From: Serratia silvae
GTDB lineage: Bacteria; Pseudomonadota; Gammaproteobacteria; Enterobacterales; Enterobacteriaceae
Assembly (NCBI RefSeq): GCF_023282985.1
Contig: NZ_JAGQDC010000016.1
Location: 1-64,000, forward strand
Reading direction: 5' to 3'
Length of the DNA stretch: 64,000 nucleotides
In this document: piece by piece, positions 51,447-63,934 of the stretch
Numbering within the stretch: position 1 is the stretch's first letter
Layout: each line of letters begins with the position of its first letter
Program-made: the position numbers and the translations under genes
Notes under the pieces: model-generated
What the model saw: only the letters and a program-made list of their open reading frames with translations
Database searches by the model: none
What the model was told of the DNA's origin: nothing

Positions 51447-54400
51447 GCCTGATAAAAAAGATTTGTCTGGGATTTTTGATCCTGCTGTTGCTGCTGATCG
51501 GCACGTTGGCGTTTCTACTTGGCACCACTTCTGGCCTGCATATGGTGATCAACGGGGCTGCCCGCTGGGTACCCGGGTTGGAAATTGCGGCGGTCAGTGG
51601 CGGCTGGCGCGATCTGACCCTGAAAGGTGTGAAGTATCAGATGCCGGGCGTGGCGGTTAACGCCGGGCAGTTCCATCTCTCGCTCGATCTCTCCTGTTTT
51701 AAACGCAGTTCATTGTGCGTCAATGCGCTGACTGCACAGGATGTCGATGTGGTGGTGAAAACCGCCGAAATGCCGCCTTCTGCACCTGTTGAGGAAAGCA
51801 GCGAGCCGATCGGCGATCTCAGCACGCCTTATCCCATTACCCTGCGTAAGCTGGCGTTGAACAACGTTAAAGTTACCGTGGACGATACCGCGATCTCCCT
51901 GGGGGAATTCAGTACCGGCGTACAGTGGCAGGAACGTGCGTTGACGTTGATGCCAACTACGATCCGCGCTTTGCTCATTGCCTTGCCAAAAACACCTGCG
52001 AATCCTTTACCGGAAGTGCTGCAGCCCGCCGCAGAGAAACTGGCGGACAAGGTGGCAGAGAAAACGACGGTTGCGCCAGTGTTGGTACCACCGCCAGCGG
52101 AAGAGAAACCGTTGGGTGAAACCCTGAAAGCGCTGTTTGCCAAACCGCTGTTGCCGGATCTGCCAGAAATTCGTCTGCCGCTTGATATTACCGTTGAGGA
52201 TATTAGCGGCGAGCAACTGTATCTGACTGGGGACACGGAGGTGTCGATCACCCGCTTGCAGCTGCAGGCAAGCACCAGAGATCAGCATATTCAGCTGGAT
52301 CGCTTCGACGTGAGATCGCCGCAAGGTATGCTTTCCGCCAAAGGGCAGGCAACGCTGACCGGCAGCTGGCCCGTGGAGATGGTGGCCAACGGCACGTTGA
52401 ATATCGATCCGTTGAAAGGCGAGAAGGTGAAGTTGAATGTGTCAGGTGGGCTGCGTGAAGAGCTGAAAGTGGCGCTTAACCTGTCTGGCCCCGTTGGTGC
52501 GCAGCTGGATGTGCAAACCCAGTTGGCAGAGGTGGGGTTGCCCTTGGCGCTGACGCTGCAAAGCAAACAGCTGAAATGGCCGCTGACCGGCGAGGCCCAG
52601 TATCAGGTTAATGACTTCCGCCTGCGCTTTAACGGCAAGGCCGCAGATTATGCGTTATCTACCCGCGCCAATTTCAAAGGCCAGGATTTGCCTCCGGCAG
52701 TGCTACAGCTTGATGGTAAAGGTAATCTTGAACAGTTCAGACTCGAGCGCCTGCGGTTGGCTGCACTGCAAGGGAATACCGACCTGACGGCACTGGTGGA
52801 CTGGAGCAAGGCGATAAGTTGGACGTCACAGCTGACGCTGTCGGGCATTAATACCGCCAAACAATGGCCGGAATGGCCAGCGCGGTTGGACGGTAAAATC
52901 ACCACCCGTGGCAGCCTGCATGGCGGCAGTTGGCAATTGCAGGTGCCGGTGCTGCAGCTCGACGGCAATGTGAAACAAAACAAGGTATCGGCACGTGGCT
53001 CTGTGCGTGGCAATGCGGCCGGGCAGTGGACGATCCCCGGTATCGATCTGGCATTAGGGCGCAATACGCTCAGCGTTAAAGGCCAGTTGGATGAGAAAAA
53101 CTGGGTGCTGGATGCCAATGTCGATGCGGCACACCTCGATGGCGCTTTGCCGGGCCTTGCCGGCAATGCCCGCGGGCAGTTGAAGCTGCGTGGCAATTTG
53201 CAGGCACCGCAGCTGTTGGCAGACCTGACCGCGACAGGCTTGCAATGGCAGGCGCTGCACATCAATCGGGTGAAGATCGACGGCGATGTCCATTCCAGCG
53301 ATCAAATCCAGGGGCAACTGGCGGTACGGGTTGAACAGCTCAAACAGGATGCGTTGCAGATCAATCTGTTGACGCTGGATGCCAGAGGCAGCGAGCGCCA
53401 ACATCGGCTGCAAGTGAATATCGACGGCAAGCCGGTTTCTGGGCAGTTGGCCCTGGAGGGCAGTTTTGATCGTCAGCAACAGCGTTGGCGAGGCAACCTG
53501 AACAACACTCGCTTTGATACACCGGTGGGTGAATGGCGTCTTAGCCGTGCCATCGCGTTGGATTATCTGAATACGCAACAGAAGGTCAGCGTAGGGCCGC
53601 ATTGCTGGGTGAACCCGAATGCCGAGCTGTGCGTACCTAGAACCATCGAGGCGGGGGCCAGTGGCCAGGCCAGCGTGGTACTCAACCGCTTCGACCTGGC
53701 GATGATCAAACCGTTCCTGGGGCCGGATACGGCCATGAACGGCGTCTTTAGTGGCCGGGCAGACGTCAGTTGGCAACCGGGGGGCGCATTGCCACAGGCG
53801 AAGGTTTCACTGGTGGGCAAAGGGGTGAAAGTGGTACAGCAGGTGCAGGGCGCCGCATTGCCGATCGCCTTTGACACGCTAAACCTCAATGCGGGCCTGA
53901 ACAATGGCCGGGCACAGGCAGACTGGCTGATCAAGCTGACCAATAACGGCCAGTTTAACGGTAACGTTCAGATCACCGATCCGCAGGTACGTCGTACCAT
54001 CAGCGGCAACGTCAATATCACCAATGTGTCGCTGGCGCTGCTTAACCCGATACTGACGCAGGGCGAGAAAGCCGCGGGGATGCTGAATGCCAACCTGCAA
54101 TTAGGCGGCAATGCGCAGAACCCGCTGGTGTTTGGCCGTCTGGCGTTGGATAAGGTGGCGATTGTTGGCCACTGGATGCCGTTCGATATGACCGAAGGCC
54201 GCCTGGCGCTGAACTTCAACGGGATGACCTCGACCCTGGAAGGATTGCTGGCGACTACGCATGGGCAGCTCAATCTGTCCGGGGATGCCGACTGGCGGGA
54301 TATCAATGCCTGGCGTGCACGTATTGCAGCCAAGGGCGATCGGCTGCGGGTGACCCTGCCGCCAATGGTACGAATTGATGTTTCACCGGATGTGGTGTTT

Positions 54401-55267
54401 GAAGCAACGCCGCAGCTGTTCTCTCTCAACGGTAACGTAGCTATCCCTTGGGCGCGTATTACGGTGCAGGAGCTGCCGGAAAGCGCGGTCGGGGTTTCTT
54501 CGGATGAAGTGATGCTGGATAACCAGCTCAAGCCGATACAACCGGCGACGGCAGGGATCCCCATCAACAGCAATCTGACGATCCGCGTGGGTAACGACGT
54601 TCGTCTGGATGCATTTGGCCTGAAAGCCAGACTGCGTGGCGATCTTCGTGTGGCGCAAGACCGGAATGGTCTGGGGGTGCATGGTCAGATTAATATTCCA
54701 TCGGGGCGTTTCCATGCCTATGGTCAGGATCTGCTCGTGCGCAAAGGCCAACTGATATTCTCTGGACCGCCGGACCAACCGCTGTTGAATATTGAGGCGA
54801 TCCGTAATCCGGATGCTACGGAAAATGACGTGACCGCCGGTGTCCGCGTGACCGGTATGGCCGATGCACCAAGGCTGGAAGTGTTCTCTGACCCGGCCAT
54901 GTCTCAGCAAGAAGCGCTGTCTTACCTGCTGCGCGGCCAGGGATTAGGGGCTGGCGGCGCCGATGGCAACGCCATGACTTCAATGTTAATTGGTATGGGG
55001 GTTGCACATAGTGGTCAACTTGTGGGTAAAATCGGCGAGGCGTTTGGCGTAAGTAATCTGGCCCTTGATACCGAGGGAGTTGGCGACAGCTCTCAGGTGG
55101 TGGTGAGCGGCTATGTCCTCCCTGGCTTACAAGTAAAATATGGGGTGGGGATCTTCGACTCATTGGCCACGCTGACGTTGCGATACCGCCTGATGCCTAG
55201 GTTGTATCTGGAAGCGGTGTCTGGTCTAGACCAGGCATTGGATGTGCTCTATCAGTTTGAGTTTTAG
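51443..55267 (+). CDS. tamB: Translocation and assembly module subunit TamB
   Basis: Very large AsmA-like envelope-spanning protein of 1274 residues (E. coli 1259). One N-terminal membrane helix (about 7-28) anchors it in the inner membrane. A long beta-taco groove follows, then the C-terminal DUF490/TamB domain (about 930-1274), ending [15 protein letters not shown], which contacts TamA. Its start codon overlaps the tamA stop as ATGA, so the two are translationally coupled. Confidence 0.97.
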   Translation: MSLIKKICLGFLILLLLLIGTLAFLLGTTSGLHMVINGAARWVPGLEIAAVSGGWRDLTLKGVKYQMPGVAVNAGQFHLSLDLSCFKRSSLCVNALTAQDVDVVVKTAEMPPSAPVEESSEPIGDLSTPYPITLRKLALNNVKVTVDDTAISLGEFSTGVQWQERALTLMPTTIRALLIALPKTPANPLPEVLQPAAEKLADKVAEKTTVAPVLVPPPAEEKPLGETLKALFAKPLLPDLPEIRLPLDITVEDISGEQLYLTGDTEVSITRLQLQASTRDQHIQLDRFDVRSPQGMLSAKGQATLTGSWPVEMVANGTLNIDPLKGEKVKLNVSGGLREELKVALNLSGPVGAQLDVQTQLAEVGLPLALTLQSKQLKWPLTGEAQYQVNDFRLRFNGKAADYALSTRANFKGQDLPPAVLQLDGKGNLEQFRLERLRLAALQGNTDLTALVDWSKAISWTSQLTLSGINTAKQWPEWPARLDGKITTRGSLHGGSWQLQVPVLQLDGNVKQNKVSARGSVRGNAAGQWTIPGIDLALGRNTLSVKGQLDEKNWVLDANVDAAHLDGALPGLAGNARGQLKLRGNLQAPQLLADLTATGLQWQALHINRVKIDGDVHSSDQIQGQLAVRVEQLKQDALQINLLTLDARGSERQHRLQVNIDGKPVSGQLALEGSFDRQQQRWRGNLNNTRFDTPVGEWRLSRAIALDYLNTQQKVSVGPHCWVNPNAELCVPRTIEAGASGQASVVLNRFDLAMIKPFLGPDTAMNGVFSGRADVSWQPGGALPQAKVSLVGKGVKVVQQVQGAALPIAFDTLNLNAGLNNGRAQADWLIKLTNNGQFNGNVQITDPQVRRTISGNVNITNVSLALLNPILTQGEKAAGMLNANLQLGGNAQNPLVFGRLALDKVAIVGHWMPFDMTEGRLALNFNGMTSTLEGLLATTHGQLNLSGDADWRDINAWRARIAAKGDRLRVTLPPMVRIDVSPDVVFEATPQLFSLNGNVAIPWARITVQELPESAVGVSSDEVMLDNQLKPIQPATAGIPINSNLTIRVGNDVRLDAFGLKARLRGDLRVAQDRNGLGVHGQINIPSGRFHAYGQDLLVRKGQLIFSGPPDQPLLNIEAIRNPDATENDVTAGVRVTGMADAPRLEVFSDPAMSQQEALSYLLRGQGLGAGGADGNAMTSMLIGMGVAHSGQLVGKIGEAFGVSNLALDTEGVGDSSQVVVSGYVLPGLQVKYGVGIFDSLATLTLRYRLMPRLYLEAVSGLDQALDVLYQFEF

Positions 55268-55269
55268 CT

Positions 55270-55620
55270 ATGCGAATCATTGTCTACGGCAGTTTACGAC
55301 GTAAGCAGGGAAACAGCCATTGGATGACCAACGCCCAATGGTTGGGTGAACATGAGTTAGAAGGCTACCAGCTTTATAATCTGGGTCACTACCCGGCAGC
55401 GATCCCTGGAGAGGGCACGGTACACTGTGAAGTGTATCGTATTAACTCATCGATTCTGGCCGAGCTGGACGAGTTGAAAAGCAATACCAAGGACTACAAG
55501 CGCGAGCTGATCCGCACGCCTTATGGCAGTGCGTGGATCTACCTGTATCGACACAGCGTGGATGGTTTCCCGCGGATTGAAAGCGGTGACTGGCTAAAGC
55601 GTCTTGACGAAAAGCAGTAA
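55270..55620 (+). CDS. ytfP: Gamma-glutamylcyclotransferase-family protein YtfP
   Basis: A 116-residue soluble protein of the GGCT-like fold (E. coli YtfP 113). The family signature YGSLRRKQGNSHWM lies near the N-terminus, and the candidate catalytic glutamate is in the middle (LDELKSNTKDYKRE). Its substrate is not known. It starts 2 bases after tamB and ends at a strong terminator shared with ppa. Confidence 0.93.
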   Translation: MRIIVYGSLRRKQGNSHWMTNAQWLGEHELEGYQLYNLGHYPAAIPGEGTVHCEVYRINSSILAELDELKSNTKDYKRELIRTPYGSAWIYLYRHSVDGFPRIESGDWLKRLDEKQ

Positions 55621-55652
55621 AAAAAACACCGCTCATCTGGGCGGTGTTTTTT
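55621..55652. terminator. Bidirectional terminator between ytfP and ppa
   Basis: A perfect 12-bp stem AAAAAACACCGC with GCGGTGTTTTTT and an 8-base loop directly after the ytfP stop. A and T tracts on both sides let it serve the convergent ppa gene as well. Confidence 0.95.
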
Positions 55653-55670
55653 TATCAGTTCGGGCGAGAA

Positions 55671-56198
55671 TTACTTCTTGGCGCGCTCGAAAGAGGCCAC
55701 GATCTCAGCTTTGGCAGCGGCAGCGTCTGCCCAACCATCCACTTTTACCCACTTGCCTTTTTCCAGATCTTTGTAGTGTTCAAAGAAGTGAGTGATCTGC
55801 GCCTTCAGCAGTTCTGGCAGGTCGTTCACATCTTTAATGTGATCGTACTCTTTGGTCAGTTTGCTGTGCGGTACGGCAACCAGTTTCGCATCTTCACCGG
55901 CTTCGTCGGTCATTTTCAGCACGCCAACTGGGCGGCAGCGGATCACTGAGCCTGGTTGCAGTGGGTATGGGGTTGGCACCAACACGTCTACCGGATCACC
56001 ATCCAGTGACAGGGTGTGGTTGATGTAACCGTAGTTGCACGGGTAGAACATCGCCGTGGACATGAAACGGTCAACGAACAGCGAGCCGGTTTCTTTGTCG
56101 ATTTCGTATTTGATTGGATCGGCGTTAGCCGGGATTTCGATAACTACGTAGATGTCTTCTGGCAGGTCTTTGCCAGCAGGGACCAGGTTCAAGCTCAT
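55671..56198 (-). CDS. ppa: Inorganic pyrophosphatase
   Basis: Family I soluble pyrophosphatase of 175 residues that pulls biosynthetic reactions forward by hydrolysing PPi. The metal-binding signature DGDPVDVLV gives Asp66, Asp68 and Asp71 (counting Met). Length and the N-terminus [20 protein letters not shown] match E. coli. AAGGAAA precedes the start. Confidence 0.98.
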   Translation of the reverse strand: MSLNLVPAGKDLPEDIYVVIEIPANADPIKYEIDKETGSLFVDRFMSTAMFYPCNYGYINHTLSLDGDPVDVLVPTPYPLQPGSVIRCRPVGVLKMTDEAGEDAKLVAVPHSKLTKEYDHIKDVNDLPELLKAQITHFFEHYKDLEKGKWVKVDGWADAAAAKAEIVASFERAKK

Positions 56199-56334
56199 GT
56201 CGGTTTCCTTTAATCAAACCAGAAATGGAGTGGCGGCTATTATAGCGGAGTCTTTTGTGATTTCCCGCCCTTTTCGTCATCGAGCCGCTGCCTGGCCGAT
56301 AACAGCAACTTTTCCAGATTAATCCCTTCTTGAT

Positions 56335-56361
56335 TGAAGTTTACCCCCCGGCTGCCGATAA
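56335..56361 (+). promoter_or_regulatory. Sigma-28 (FliA) promoter of the chemoreceptor gene
   Basis: TGAAGTTT, an exact 11-base spacer, then a perfect GCCGATAA. The consensus is TAAAGTTT-N11-GCCGATAA, so 15 of 16 conserved bases match. It lies 95 bases upstream of the MCP gene and would place that gene in the flagellar class III regulon. Confidence 0.85.
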
Positions 56362-56456
56362 CTTTCTCAAATAATAACGGTCCAGCTGCTAGCTGACCCT
56401 GCCTTCTTTCCTCCTCTACATCTGAAGCTACTTTTTTCTAAAGCCGGGAAACACTC

Positions 56457-58010
56457 ATGTTAAAGAAGATCACCGTTAAGGCCGGGCTGATTGCCCTGTT
56501 GAGCCTGATGACGTTGTTGTTGATAGTTGTCAGCATCATCGGGGTTAAAGCGATTAACGAAGGAACACGTTCGCTACAGACTCTGAACCAGATCCTGGGG
56601 GAAGAACTTGGTTCGTTGGCCAACAGTTCCAATCTGGCGCTACGGGCCAGAACGGCTGCCTCGCTTGCAGTACGCCAGCGCGAGATTGGTCAGATTGAGG
56701 TTGCCGATGCCTCGGTGGGGCGTATCTATGGCTATCTGGAACAGTCAAGAAAGGAAATGGCGCGCTTTGTTGATGTGGGTACGGTGACCGAACGAGGCCG
56801 CCAATTCTCAATGCGGATGCAGGCGAGCTATCGCGCTTATCTGGAACAAGGCATTGCGCCCATGGCGGCGGCGATAAAGGCGGGGAAGTTGGATGACTAT
56901 TATGCCATTCAAGAAAATCATATTTCTAAGCTGAGCATTGCGTTTGAAGCTGACCTTAGTGAGTTCCGTGCGTTTGCGATGGAGATTGGCCAGCAGCATG
57001 TGCATGAGGCGGAAAGTAATGCCAGCACCAAAATTATCCTGATCGTTGTGGCTGGGCTGCTCAGCGTGTTACTGGCGGTACTGGCCTGGTTTGCACTGCG
57101 TTTGATCTTATTGCGCCCGTTAGATGAGTCGATTGTCCAATTGGAGCATATCGCTGCCGGGGATCTGACCCACGAAATTAGCGGTGAGGGTGATACCGAA
57201 ATAGGGCGTCTGGTGCGTGCCATGCAGCGTATGCAGCAATCGCTGGCGATGTCGGTCAGTAAGGTCCGCGATGCCAGCAGTCAGATCGATACCGGCTCCC
57301 GCGAGTTGGCTGCGGGTAACGTTCATCTGGCGCAGCGTACGGAAGAATCGGCTGCTTCCCTGGAGCAAACCGCCGCCAGCATGGAGCAGTTGACCTCTAC
57401 GGTAAAAATGAATGCTGAAAACTGTGAACAGGCCAACCAGTTGGCACTGAGCGTCTCCGATATTGCCGAGCAGGGCAGTGACGTGGTCAGCCAGGTGATG
57501 AGCAAGATGCAGGCCATTACCGACAGTTCTCGGCGGATCGCCGACATTATCAGCGTGATGGACGGTATCTCCTTCCAGACCAATATCCTGGCGCTCAACG
57601 CGGCGGTAGAGGCAGCACGTGCCGGTGAGCAAGGGCGCGGTTTTGCCGTTGTGGCTGGAGAGGTACGCAGTCTGGCGCAGCGTAGTGCGCAATCGGCCAA
57701 AGAGATTAAAGGGCTGATCGAAGTTTCACAGCACCGCGTGCGGGAAGGTGAGCAGATGGCCGCTACGGCAGCGAAGACCATGAATGGAATAACCGGGGAA
57801 GTGGGGCGCGTCACGGCGCTGATGCGTGAAATCTCGGCGGCTACCCGCGAACAAAGCAGTGGTATCGAGCAGGTTAACCTGGCGGTAGTGCAAATGGATC
57901 AGGTGGCACAACAGAATGCGGCGTTGGTAGAAGAGTCTGCGGCGGCAACGCGCTCTCTGGAAGAACAGGCGCAGGCGCTGGCGCAGAGCATGGTGGTGTT
58001 CAAACTGTGA
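56457..58010 (+). CDS. Methyl-accepting chemotaxis protein
   Basis: Transmembrane chemoreceptor of 517 residues, of the same build as Tsr/Tar. It has a first membrane helix (about 10-32), a periplasmic four-helix-type sensor (about 33-188) and a second membrane helix (about 190-212). A HAMP domain follows, then the cytoplasmic signalling rod. The hairpin tip is intact (ISFQTNILALNAAVEAARAG), with methylation-helix sequences on both sides. The C-terminus ends SMVVFKL and lacks the NWETF-type tether for CheR and CheB. The sensed ligand cannot be told from sequence. In E. coli the ytfQRT genes occupy this place between ppa and fbp. Confidence 0.93.
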   Translation: MLKKITVKAGLIALLSLMTLLLIVVSIIGVKAINEGTRSLQTLNQILGEELGSLANSSNLALRARTAASLAVRQREIGQIEVADASVGRIYGYLEQSRKEMARFVDVGTVTERGRQFSMRMQASYRAYLEQGIAPMAAAIKAGKLDDYYAIQENHISKLSIAFEADLSEFRAFAMEIGQQHVHEAESNASTKIILIVVAGLLSVLLAVLAWFALRLILLRPLDESIVQLEHIAAGDLTHEISGEGDTEIGRLVRAMQRMQQSLAMSVSKVRDASSQIDTGSRELAAGNVHLAQRTEESAASLEQTAASMEQLTSTVKMNAENCEQANQLALSVSDIAEQGSDVVSQVMSKMQAITDSSRRIADIISVMDGISFQTNILALNAAVEAARAGEQGRGFAVVAGEVRSLAQRSAQSAKEIKGLIEVSQHRVREGEQMAATAAKTMNGITGEVGRVTALMREISAATREQSSGIEQVNLAVVQMDQVAQQNAALVEESAAATRSLEEQAQALAQSMVVFKL

Positions 58011-58039
58011 TGAACAGGGGCAGTATACCGCCCCTGTTT

Positions 58040-58165
58040 TATACCTGTCGTCTTTCAAGCTGCAGCGTTGTTACCTGCGCTTGCCCACCCCAGTCACTTA
58101 CAAAAGTAAGCTCCTGGGGATGGGCAAGCTTGTCGCCTAGCTGCAACTTGAAATTCATAGGGTAA
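58040..58165. repeat. Inverted-repeat element, short copy
   Basis: About 126 bases with the same ends as the element at 14136 (TATACC...TTTCAAGCTGCAGCG and ACTTGAAATTCATAGGGTA). The core is also the same: CCCCAGTCACTTACAAAAGT and on to AGCTCCTGGGG. The 80 bases of extra nested palindromes present in the 14136 copy are absent. It sits between the convergent ends of the MCP gene and fbp. Confidence 0.75.
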
Positions 58166-58171
58166 TATGGC

Positions 58172-59176
58172 TTATTCGTCTGGGAAATCAGCAATAAAAC
58201 GCTCGGCGTCTTCTACCATTGATTTGGTTCCGACGAAGAATGGCGCGCGCTGGTGCAGTTGTTCCGGCACGATATCCAGAATGCGGTTTTTACCATCGCT
58301 GGCTTTACCCCCGGCCTGTTCTGCCAGGAACGCCATCGGGTTGCATTCATACAGCAGACGCAGCTTGCCCTGTGGGTGGCTGGCGGTGCTTGGGTAGATA
58401 TAGATGCCGCCTTTGAGCAGGTTACGGTGGAAGTCGGCAACCAGTGAACCGATATAGCGTGAGGTATAAGGACGCTGGGTGGCTTCATCCTGCTCTTGGC
58501 AGTATTTGATGTATTTCTTCACCCCGAGAGGGAACTTGATGTAGTTACCTTCGTTGATGGAATACATATTGGCTTTTTCCGGGAAGCGCACTTTCTCATG
58601 AGAGAGGCAGAACACCCCTAGAGACGGATCGTAGGTAAAGGCATGCACGCCATAACCGGTGGTGTATACCAGCATGGTGGAAGAGCCATAAACCACATAA
58701 CCGGCCGCTACCTGGGCGTGGCCAGGTTGCAGGAAATCTTCTTCGGTGACTGGCGTACCAATCGGAGTGATGCGGCGATAGATAGAGAAGATGGTCCCAA
58801 CCGAGACGTTCACATCAATATTGGACGAACCGTCCAACGGATCCATCAGCACTACATACTTTCCATTCTCAGCTCGCTCGCCGTCGAAAATCACGATTTC
58901 GTCTTCTTCTTCCGAAGCGATGCCCGCAACTTCCCCACGAGCCTTCAACGCTGCTTTCAGCTTTTCGTTCGCGAACAGGTCCAGTTTCATCTGAACTTCG
59001 CCCTGAACGTTGGAAACGCCGTTAGTCCCCAAGATATCAACTAAACCCGCCTTGTTGATATCACGGTGAATGATTTTGGCCCCCAGTTTGATGGCAGAAA
59101 GTAATGAGGTCAGCTCACCGGTGGCGTGAGAGAAGTCGTGTTGTTTCTCGACGATAAATTCGCCTAACGTTTTCAT
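58172..59176 (-). CDS. fbp: Fructose-1,6-bisphosphatase class I
   Basis: Gluconeogenic enzyme of 334 residues converting fructose 1,6-bisphosphate to fructose 6-phosphate. The metal and substrate motif [16 protein letters not shown] (about 107-122) is intact, as are IASEEEDE and the C-terminal [21 protein letters not shown]. Length matches E. coli (332). Divergent from mpl, as in E. coli. Confidence 0.98.
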   Translation of the reverse strand: MKTLGEFIVEKQHDFSHATGELTSLLSAIKLGAKIIHRDINKAGLVDILGTNGVSNVQGEVQMKLDLFANEKLKAALKARGEVAGIASEEEDEIVIFDGERAENGKYVVLMDPLDGSSNIDVNVSVGTIFSIYRRITPIGTPVTEEDFLQPGHAQVAAGYVVYGSSTMLVYTTGYGVHAFTYDPSLGVFCLSHEKVRFPEKANMYSINEGNYIKFPLGVKKYIKYCQEQDEATQRPYTSRYIGSLVADFHRNLLKGGIYIYPSTASHPQGKLRLLYECNPMAFLAEQAGGKASDGKNRILDIVPEQLHQRAPFFVGTKSMVEDAERFIADFPDE

Positions 59177-59346
59177 GACACAATCCCTGAATCTACGGAT
59201 GGATAGCGGCTTGTTAACATACCGCCAACGTTTTCGTCTGCAGTGTAGCCCAAAGCAACTTGCGATTCATAGGCAAATCCATTTCTTCTGAACGATTCTG
59301 AGCGCTAGAATAGGCAGTAAATCGATGCACTAAAATGAGAAACCTA

Positions 59347-60726
59347 ATGCGCATACATATTCTTGGGATCTGCGGCACCTTTATGGGTGGGCTAGCCATG
59401 TTGGCTCGTTCACTGGGGCACGAGGTGACCGGTTCCGATGCCAACGTCTATCCTCCGATGAGCACCTTACTGGAAAAGCAGGGGATCGATCTGATCCAGG
59501 GTTACGATCCTGCCCAGTTGGATCCGGCTCCGGATCTGGTGATTATCGGCAATGCCATGAGCCGTGGTAATCCTTGCGTAGAAGCGGTGCTGGAACAGAG
59601 CATTCCTTACATGTCTGGCCCTCAGTGGCTGCATGATTATGTATTACGCGATCGTTGGGTGTTGGCGGTAGCGGGAACACACGGTAAAACCACCACCGCC
59701 GGGATGGCAACCTGGATCCTGGAAGCCTGCGGTTATCAGCCGGGCTTTGTGATCGGCGGCGTACCGGGCAATTTTGATGTCTCGGCCCGTCTTGGCGGCA
59801 GCCCGTTCTTTGTCATTGAAGCCGATGAGTATGATTGTGCCTTCTTCGACAAACGCTCCAAGTTCGTTCATTACTGCCCGCGCACGTTGATCATGAACAA
59901 CCTCGAGTTCGATCATGCCGATATCTTTGACGATCTGAAAGCGATCCAGAAGCAGTTCCACCACCTGGTACGCCTGGTGCCGGGCCAAGGCAAGATTATC
60001 CTGCCGGAAAACGACACTTATCTGAAACAGGTGATGGCGATGGGATGCTGGAGCGAACAGGAATGGGTCGGGGAAGGAGGTGCGTGGCGTGCACACAAAT
60101 TGACGACGGATGCCAGCCATTACGAAGTGTTCCTCAACGGCGAGAAGGTGGGCGAGGTTAACTGGGCGCTGGTGGGTGAACACAACATGCATAATGGCCT
60201 GATGGCGATCGCCGCCACCCGCCATGTTGGCGTACAACCAGCCGATGCCTGCCGTGCGCTGGGTGACTTTATCAATGCCCGCCGTCGTCTGGAATTACGC
60301 GGTGAAGCCAACGGTGTCACGGTTTATGACGACTTTGCTCATCATCCGACCGCCATTCTGGCTACCTTGGCGGCACTGCGTGGCAAAGTGGGCGGTACAG
60401 CGCGCATTCTGGCCGTGTTGGAGCCGCGCTCAAACACCATGAAAATGGGGATCAGCAAAAACGATCTGGCCCCGTCACTGGGTCGTGCCGATGAGGTATT
60501 CCTGTTCCAGCCTCACCACATCCCGTGGCAGGTTGCGGAAGTTGCCGAAGCTTGCGTCCAGCCTGCGCACTGGAGTGCCGATCTGGATACGCTGGTGGAG
60601 ATGATCGTCAAAACCGCACAGCCGGGTGATCATATCCTGGTGATGAGCAATGGCGGGTTTGGCGGCATTCATGACAAACTGCTGGCGGGGCTGGCTAACA
60701 AGGCTGAACCGAAAGAAATCTACTAA
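59347..60726 (+). CDS. mpl: UDP-MurNAc:L-Ala-D-Glu-meso-DAP ligase Mpl
   Basis: Mur-ligase family enzyme of 459 residues that reattaches the recycled tripeptide L-Ala-D-Glu-meso-DAP to UDP-MurNAc. The N-terminal ILGICGTFMGGLAML, the ATP loop AGTHGKTTTAGMA and VYDDFAHHPTAI are all present. The start at 59347 (MRIHILGIC) matches the family. An ATG at 59335 would add MRNL and is less likely. Confidence 0.96.
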   Translation: MRIHILGICGTFMGGLAMLARSLGHEVTGSDANVYPPMSTLLEKQGIDLIQGYDPAQLDPAPDLVIIGNAMSRGNPCVEAVLEQSIPYMSGPQWLHDYVLRDRWVLAVAGTHGKTTTAGMATWILEACGYQPGFVIGGVPGNFDVSARLGGSPFFVIEADEYDCAFFDKRSKFVHYCPRTLIMNNLEFDHADIFDDLKAIQKQFHHLVRLVPGQGKIILPENDTYLKQVMAMGCWSEQEWVGEGGAWRAHKLTTDASHYEVFLNGEKVGEVNWALVGEHNMHNGLMAIAATRHVGVQPADACRALGDFINARRRLELRGEANGVTVYDDFAHHPTAILATLAALRGKVGGTARILAVLEPRSNTMKMGISKNDLAPSLGRADEVFLFQPHHIPWQVAEVAEACVQPAHWSADLDTLVEMIVKTAQPGDHILVMSNGGFGGIHDKLLAGLANKAEPKEIY

Positions 60727-60770
60727 CGTTTAGTTAAACAGGCGTCGCGTGCGGCGCTTGTCCCAATACC

Positions 60771-60796
60771 AAGGCCGCTGATGCGGCCTTTTTTAC
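60771..60796 (+). terminator. Terminator of mpl
   Basis: A perfect 8-bp stem AAGGCCGC-TGAT-GCGGCCTT followed by TTTTA. Confidence 0.93.
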
Positions 60797-60802
60797 GCCC
60801 AT

Positions 60803-60826
60803 AAAAAAGCCCTCGCGAGCGAGGGC
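60803..60826 (-). terminator. Terminator-like hairpin on the yhcN side
   Basis: On the minus strand GCCCTCGC/GCGAGGGC is followed by TTTTTTA. It would stop transcripts coming from the yhcN genes, although it lies 115 bases past the nearer stop codon. Confidence 0.75.
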
Positions 60827-60940
60827 AATGGGGTTCGTCGGATAGGACGACGACAATTTCCGAGGATAATAGCGTTTACCTGAGAACTCGGCAGTGGCAG
60901 TGACGAGGGTAGTCAGTTCAGTAAGCGCGATCTCGGTTTT

Positions 60941-61204
60941 TTACTTGTAGATTTCAGCCGTTGCGTGCCAGTTGCCATTTTCATAGGCTTCGATCACACG
61001 GTAGGCTTTGGCCCCTTGCTGCTCCGCTTTATCAGACAGCGCCTGACGGATATCAGAAGGTGCGCCACCCACGCCGCTAGCGGTAATGGTGCCGACAGAC
61101 TGCAGATCGCTAGCTTGGGCATCAGTAACCAGGTTAGCTGCAGAAGCACCGAAAGAAACGGCAGACAGCAGGCTAAATGCAACGAGGGTAGTTTTCATGT
61201 TCAT
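60941..61204 (-). CDS. yhcN: YhcN-like DUF1471 periplasmic protein, copy 1
   Basis: An 87-residue secreted protein with a signal peptide (about 1-22, FGASA) and one YdgH/BhsA/McbA-like DUF1471 domain ending NGNWHATAEIYK. It is very similar to its neighbour at 61338, sharing GGAPSDIRQALSDKA-like and GAKAYRVIEA-like segments, so the two arose by tandem duplication. E. coli YhcN, next to argR, is linked to acid and peroxide stress. AAGGATCT lies before the chosen first ATG. Confidence 0.88.
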   Translation of the reverse strand: MNMKTTLVAFSLLSAVSFGASAANLVTDAQASDLQSVGTITASGVGGAPSDIRQALSDKAEQQGAKAYRVIEAYENGNWHATAEIYK

Positions 61205-61337
61205 GATATTGAGATCCTTAATCGTTCAGAGATAACGGCCTGGAAGGGCTTTACCGCGTTTTTTATACTTGAAGGCGGTTATCTACTTGGTTTTTTATCA
61301 GAGCGTTGTCGTGCAATGCGCACATAACATCTTGTAC

Positions 61338-61601
61338 TTATTTGTAAATCTCAGCGGTAGCGTGGTAGTTACCTTCGTTACGAGCTTCGATGACACGGTA
61401 AGCTGTCGCGCCTTGGGCATCGGCTTTAGCAGACAGCGCCTGGCGGATATCAGAAGGTGCTGCACCCACGCCACTCACGGTGATGGTACCGGCAGACTGC
61501 AGTTTTTCAGTCTGTGAGGTATCAATGGATTGTGCTGCGAATGCACCAAAAGACAGCATGGATAGCAGGCTAATTGTCGCTACGGTAGTTTTAATTTTCA
61601 T
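61338..61601 (-). CDS. yhcN: YhcN-like DUF1471 periplasmic protein, copy 2
   Basis: An 87-residue secreted protein starting MKIKTTVATISLLSMLSFGAFA, the very start of E. coli YhcN, so this copy is the likely orthologue. One DUF1471 domain follows, ending EGNYHATAEIYK. It lies 133 bases upstream of copy 1 in the same direction. AGGA sits before the start. Confidence 0.9.
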   Translation of the reverse strand: MKIKTTVATISLLSMLSFGAFAAQSIDTSQTEKLQSAGTITVSGVGAAPSDIRQALSAKADAQGATAYRVIEARNEGNYHATAEIYK

Positions 61602-62004
61602 GATTTATCCTCTTCGTATTCTTTTATCAGTTCCAATGAACTGTGATTTACGTCACGAAAATGAGTATACATCTAGTAACGGTAAAAATTAATAGCTAGC
61701 TAACAGTTTCTAGTGAAACTTTATTGGGGTCAGCGTTTCTTTTAATAACCTAATGGAATAAAAAACGGCGATAAAATGCACTTTTGATGTTAAATTTTTG
61801 TAATTTCAATAAGCTAAGTGCTTTTGACTAAAAGTGCGGAAACTTCCAGTCACGATCACCAGTCACACAGAAATGTTATTGAAATGTGCTGTAGGTCGGC
61901 TTATTGGCAGTTTTAAACGTGGTAGGCAGTGCGGAAGAAGTAAATGAGGGGTTAATAAAGGTTGTACAGCCCGCGACGGAAAGCCGCAGGCTGCGTTGAA
62001 TGCA
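61602..62004. other. yhcN-argR intergenic region
   Basis: A 403-base AT-rich gap upstream of yhcN copy 2. It carries the yhcN promoter, not located precisely, and an imperfect hairpin near 61968-61995 (CAGCC...GGCTG). That hairpin may end argR transcripts but has no T-run. No gene is seen. Confidence 0.5.
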
Positions 62005-63879
<1,875 letters not shown>

Positions 63880-63904
63880 TCCCTCAGTACGATGATGTTT
63901 TGAT

Positions 63905-63934
63905 AAGCCGCCGGGCCGAATCCGGCGGCTTTCT
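63905..63934 (+). terminator. Terminator of mdh
   Basis: A perfect 10-bp stem AAGCCGCCGG with CCGGCGGCTT and a 7-base loop, followed by TCTTA. The last 66 bases of the window after it show no recognisable gene. Confidence 0.9.

Noticed and set aside
56295-56302. Second GCCGATAA upstream of the chemoreceptor gene
   Set aside because: There is no TAAA-like -35 at the right distance, unlike the copy at 56354-56361.
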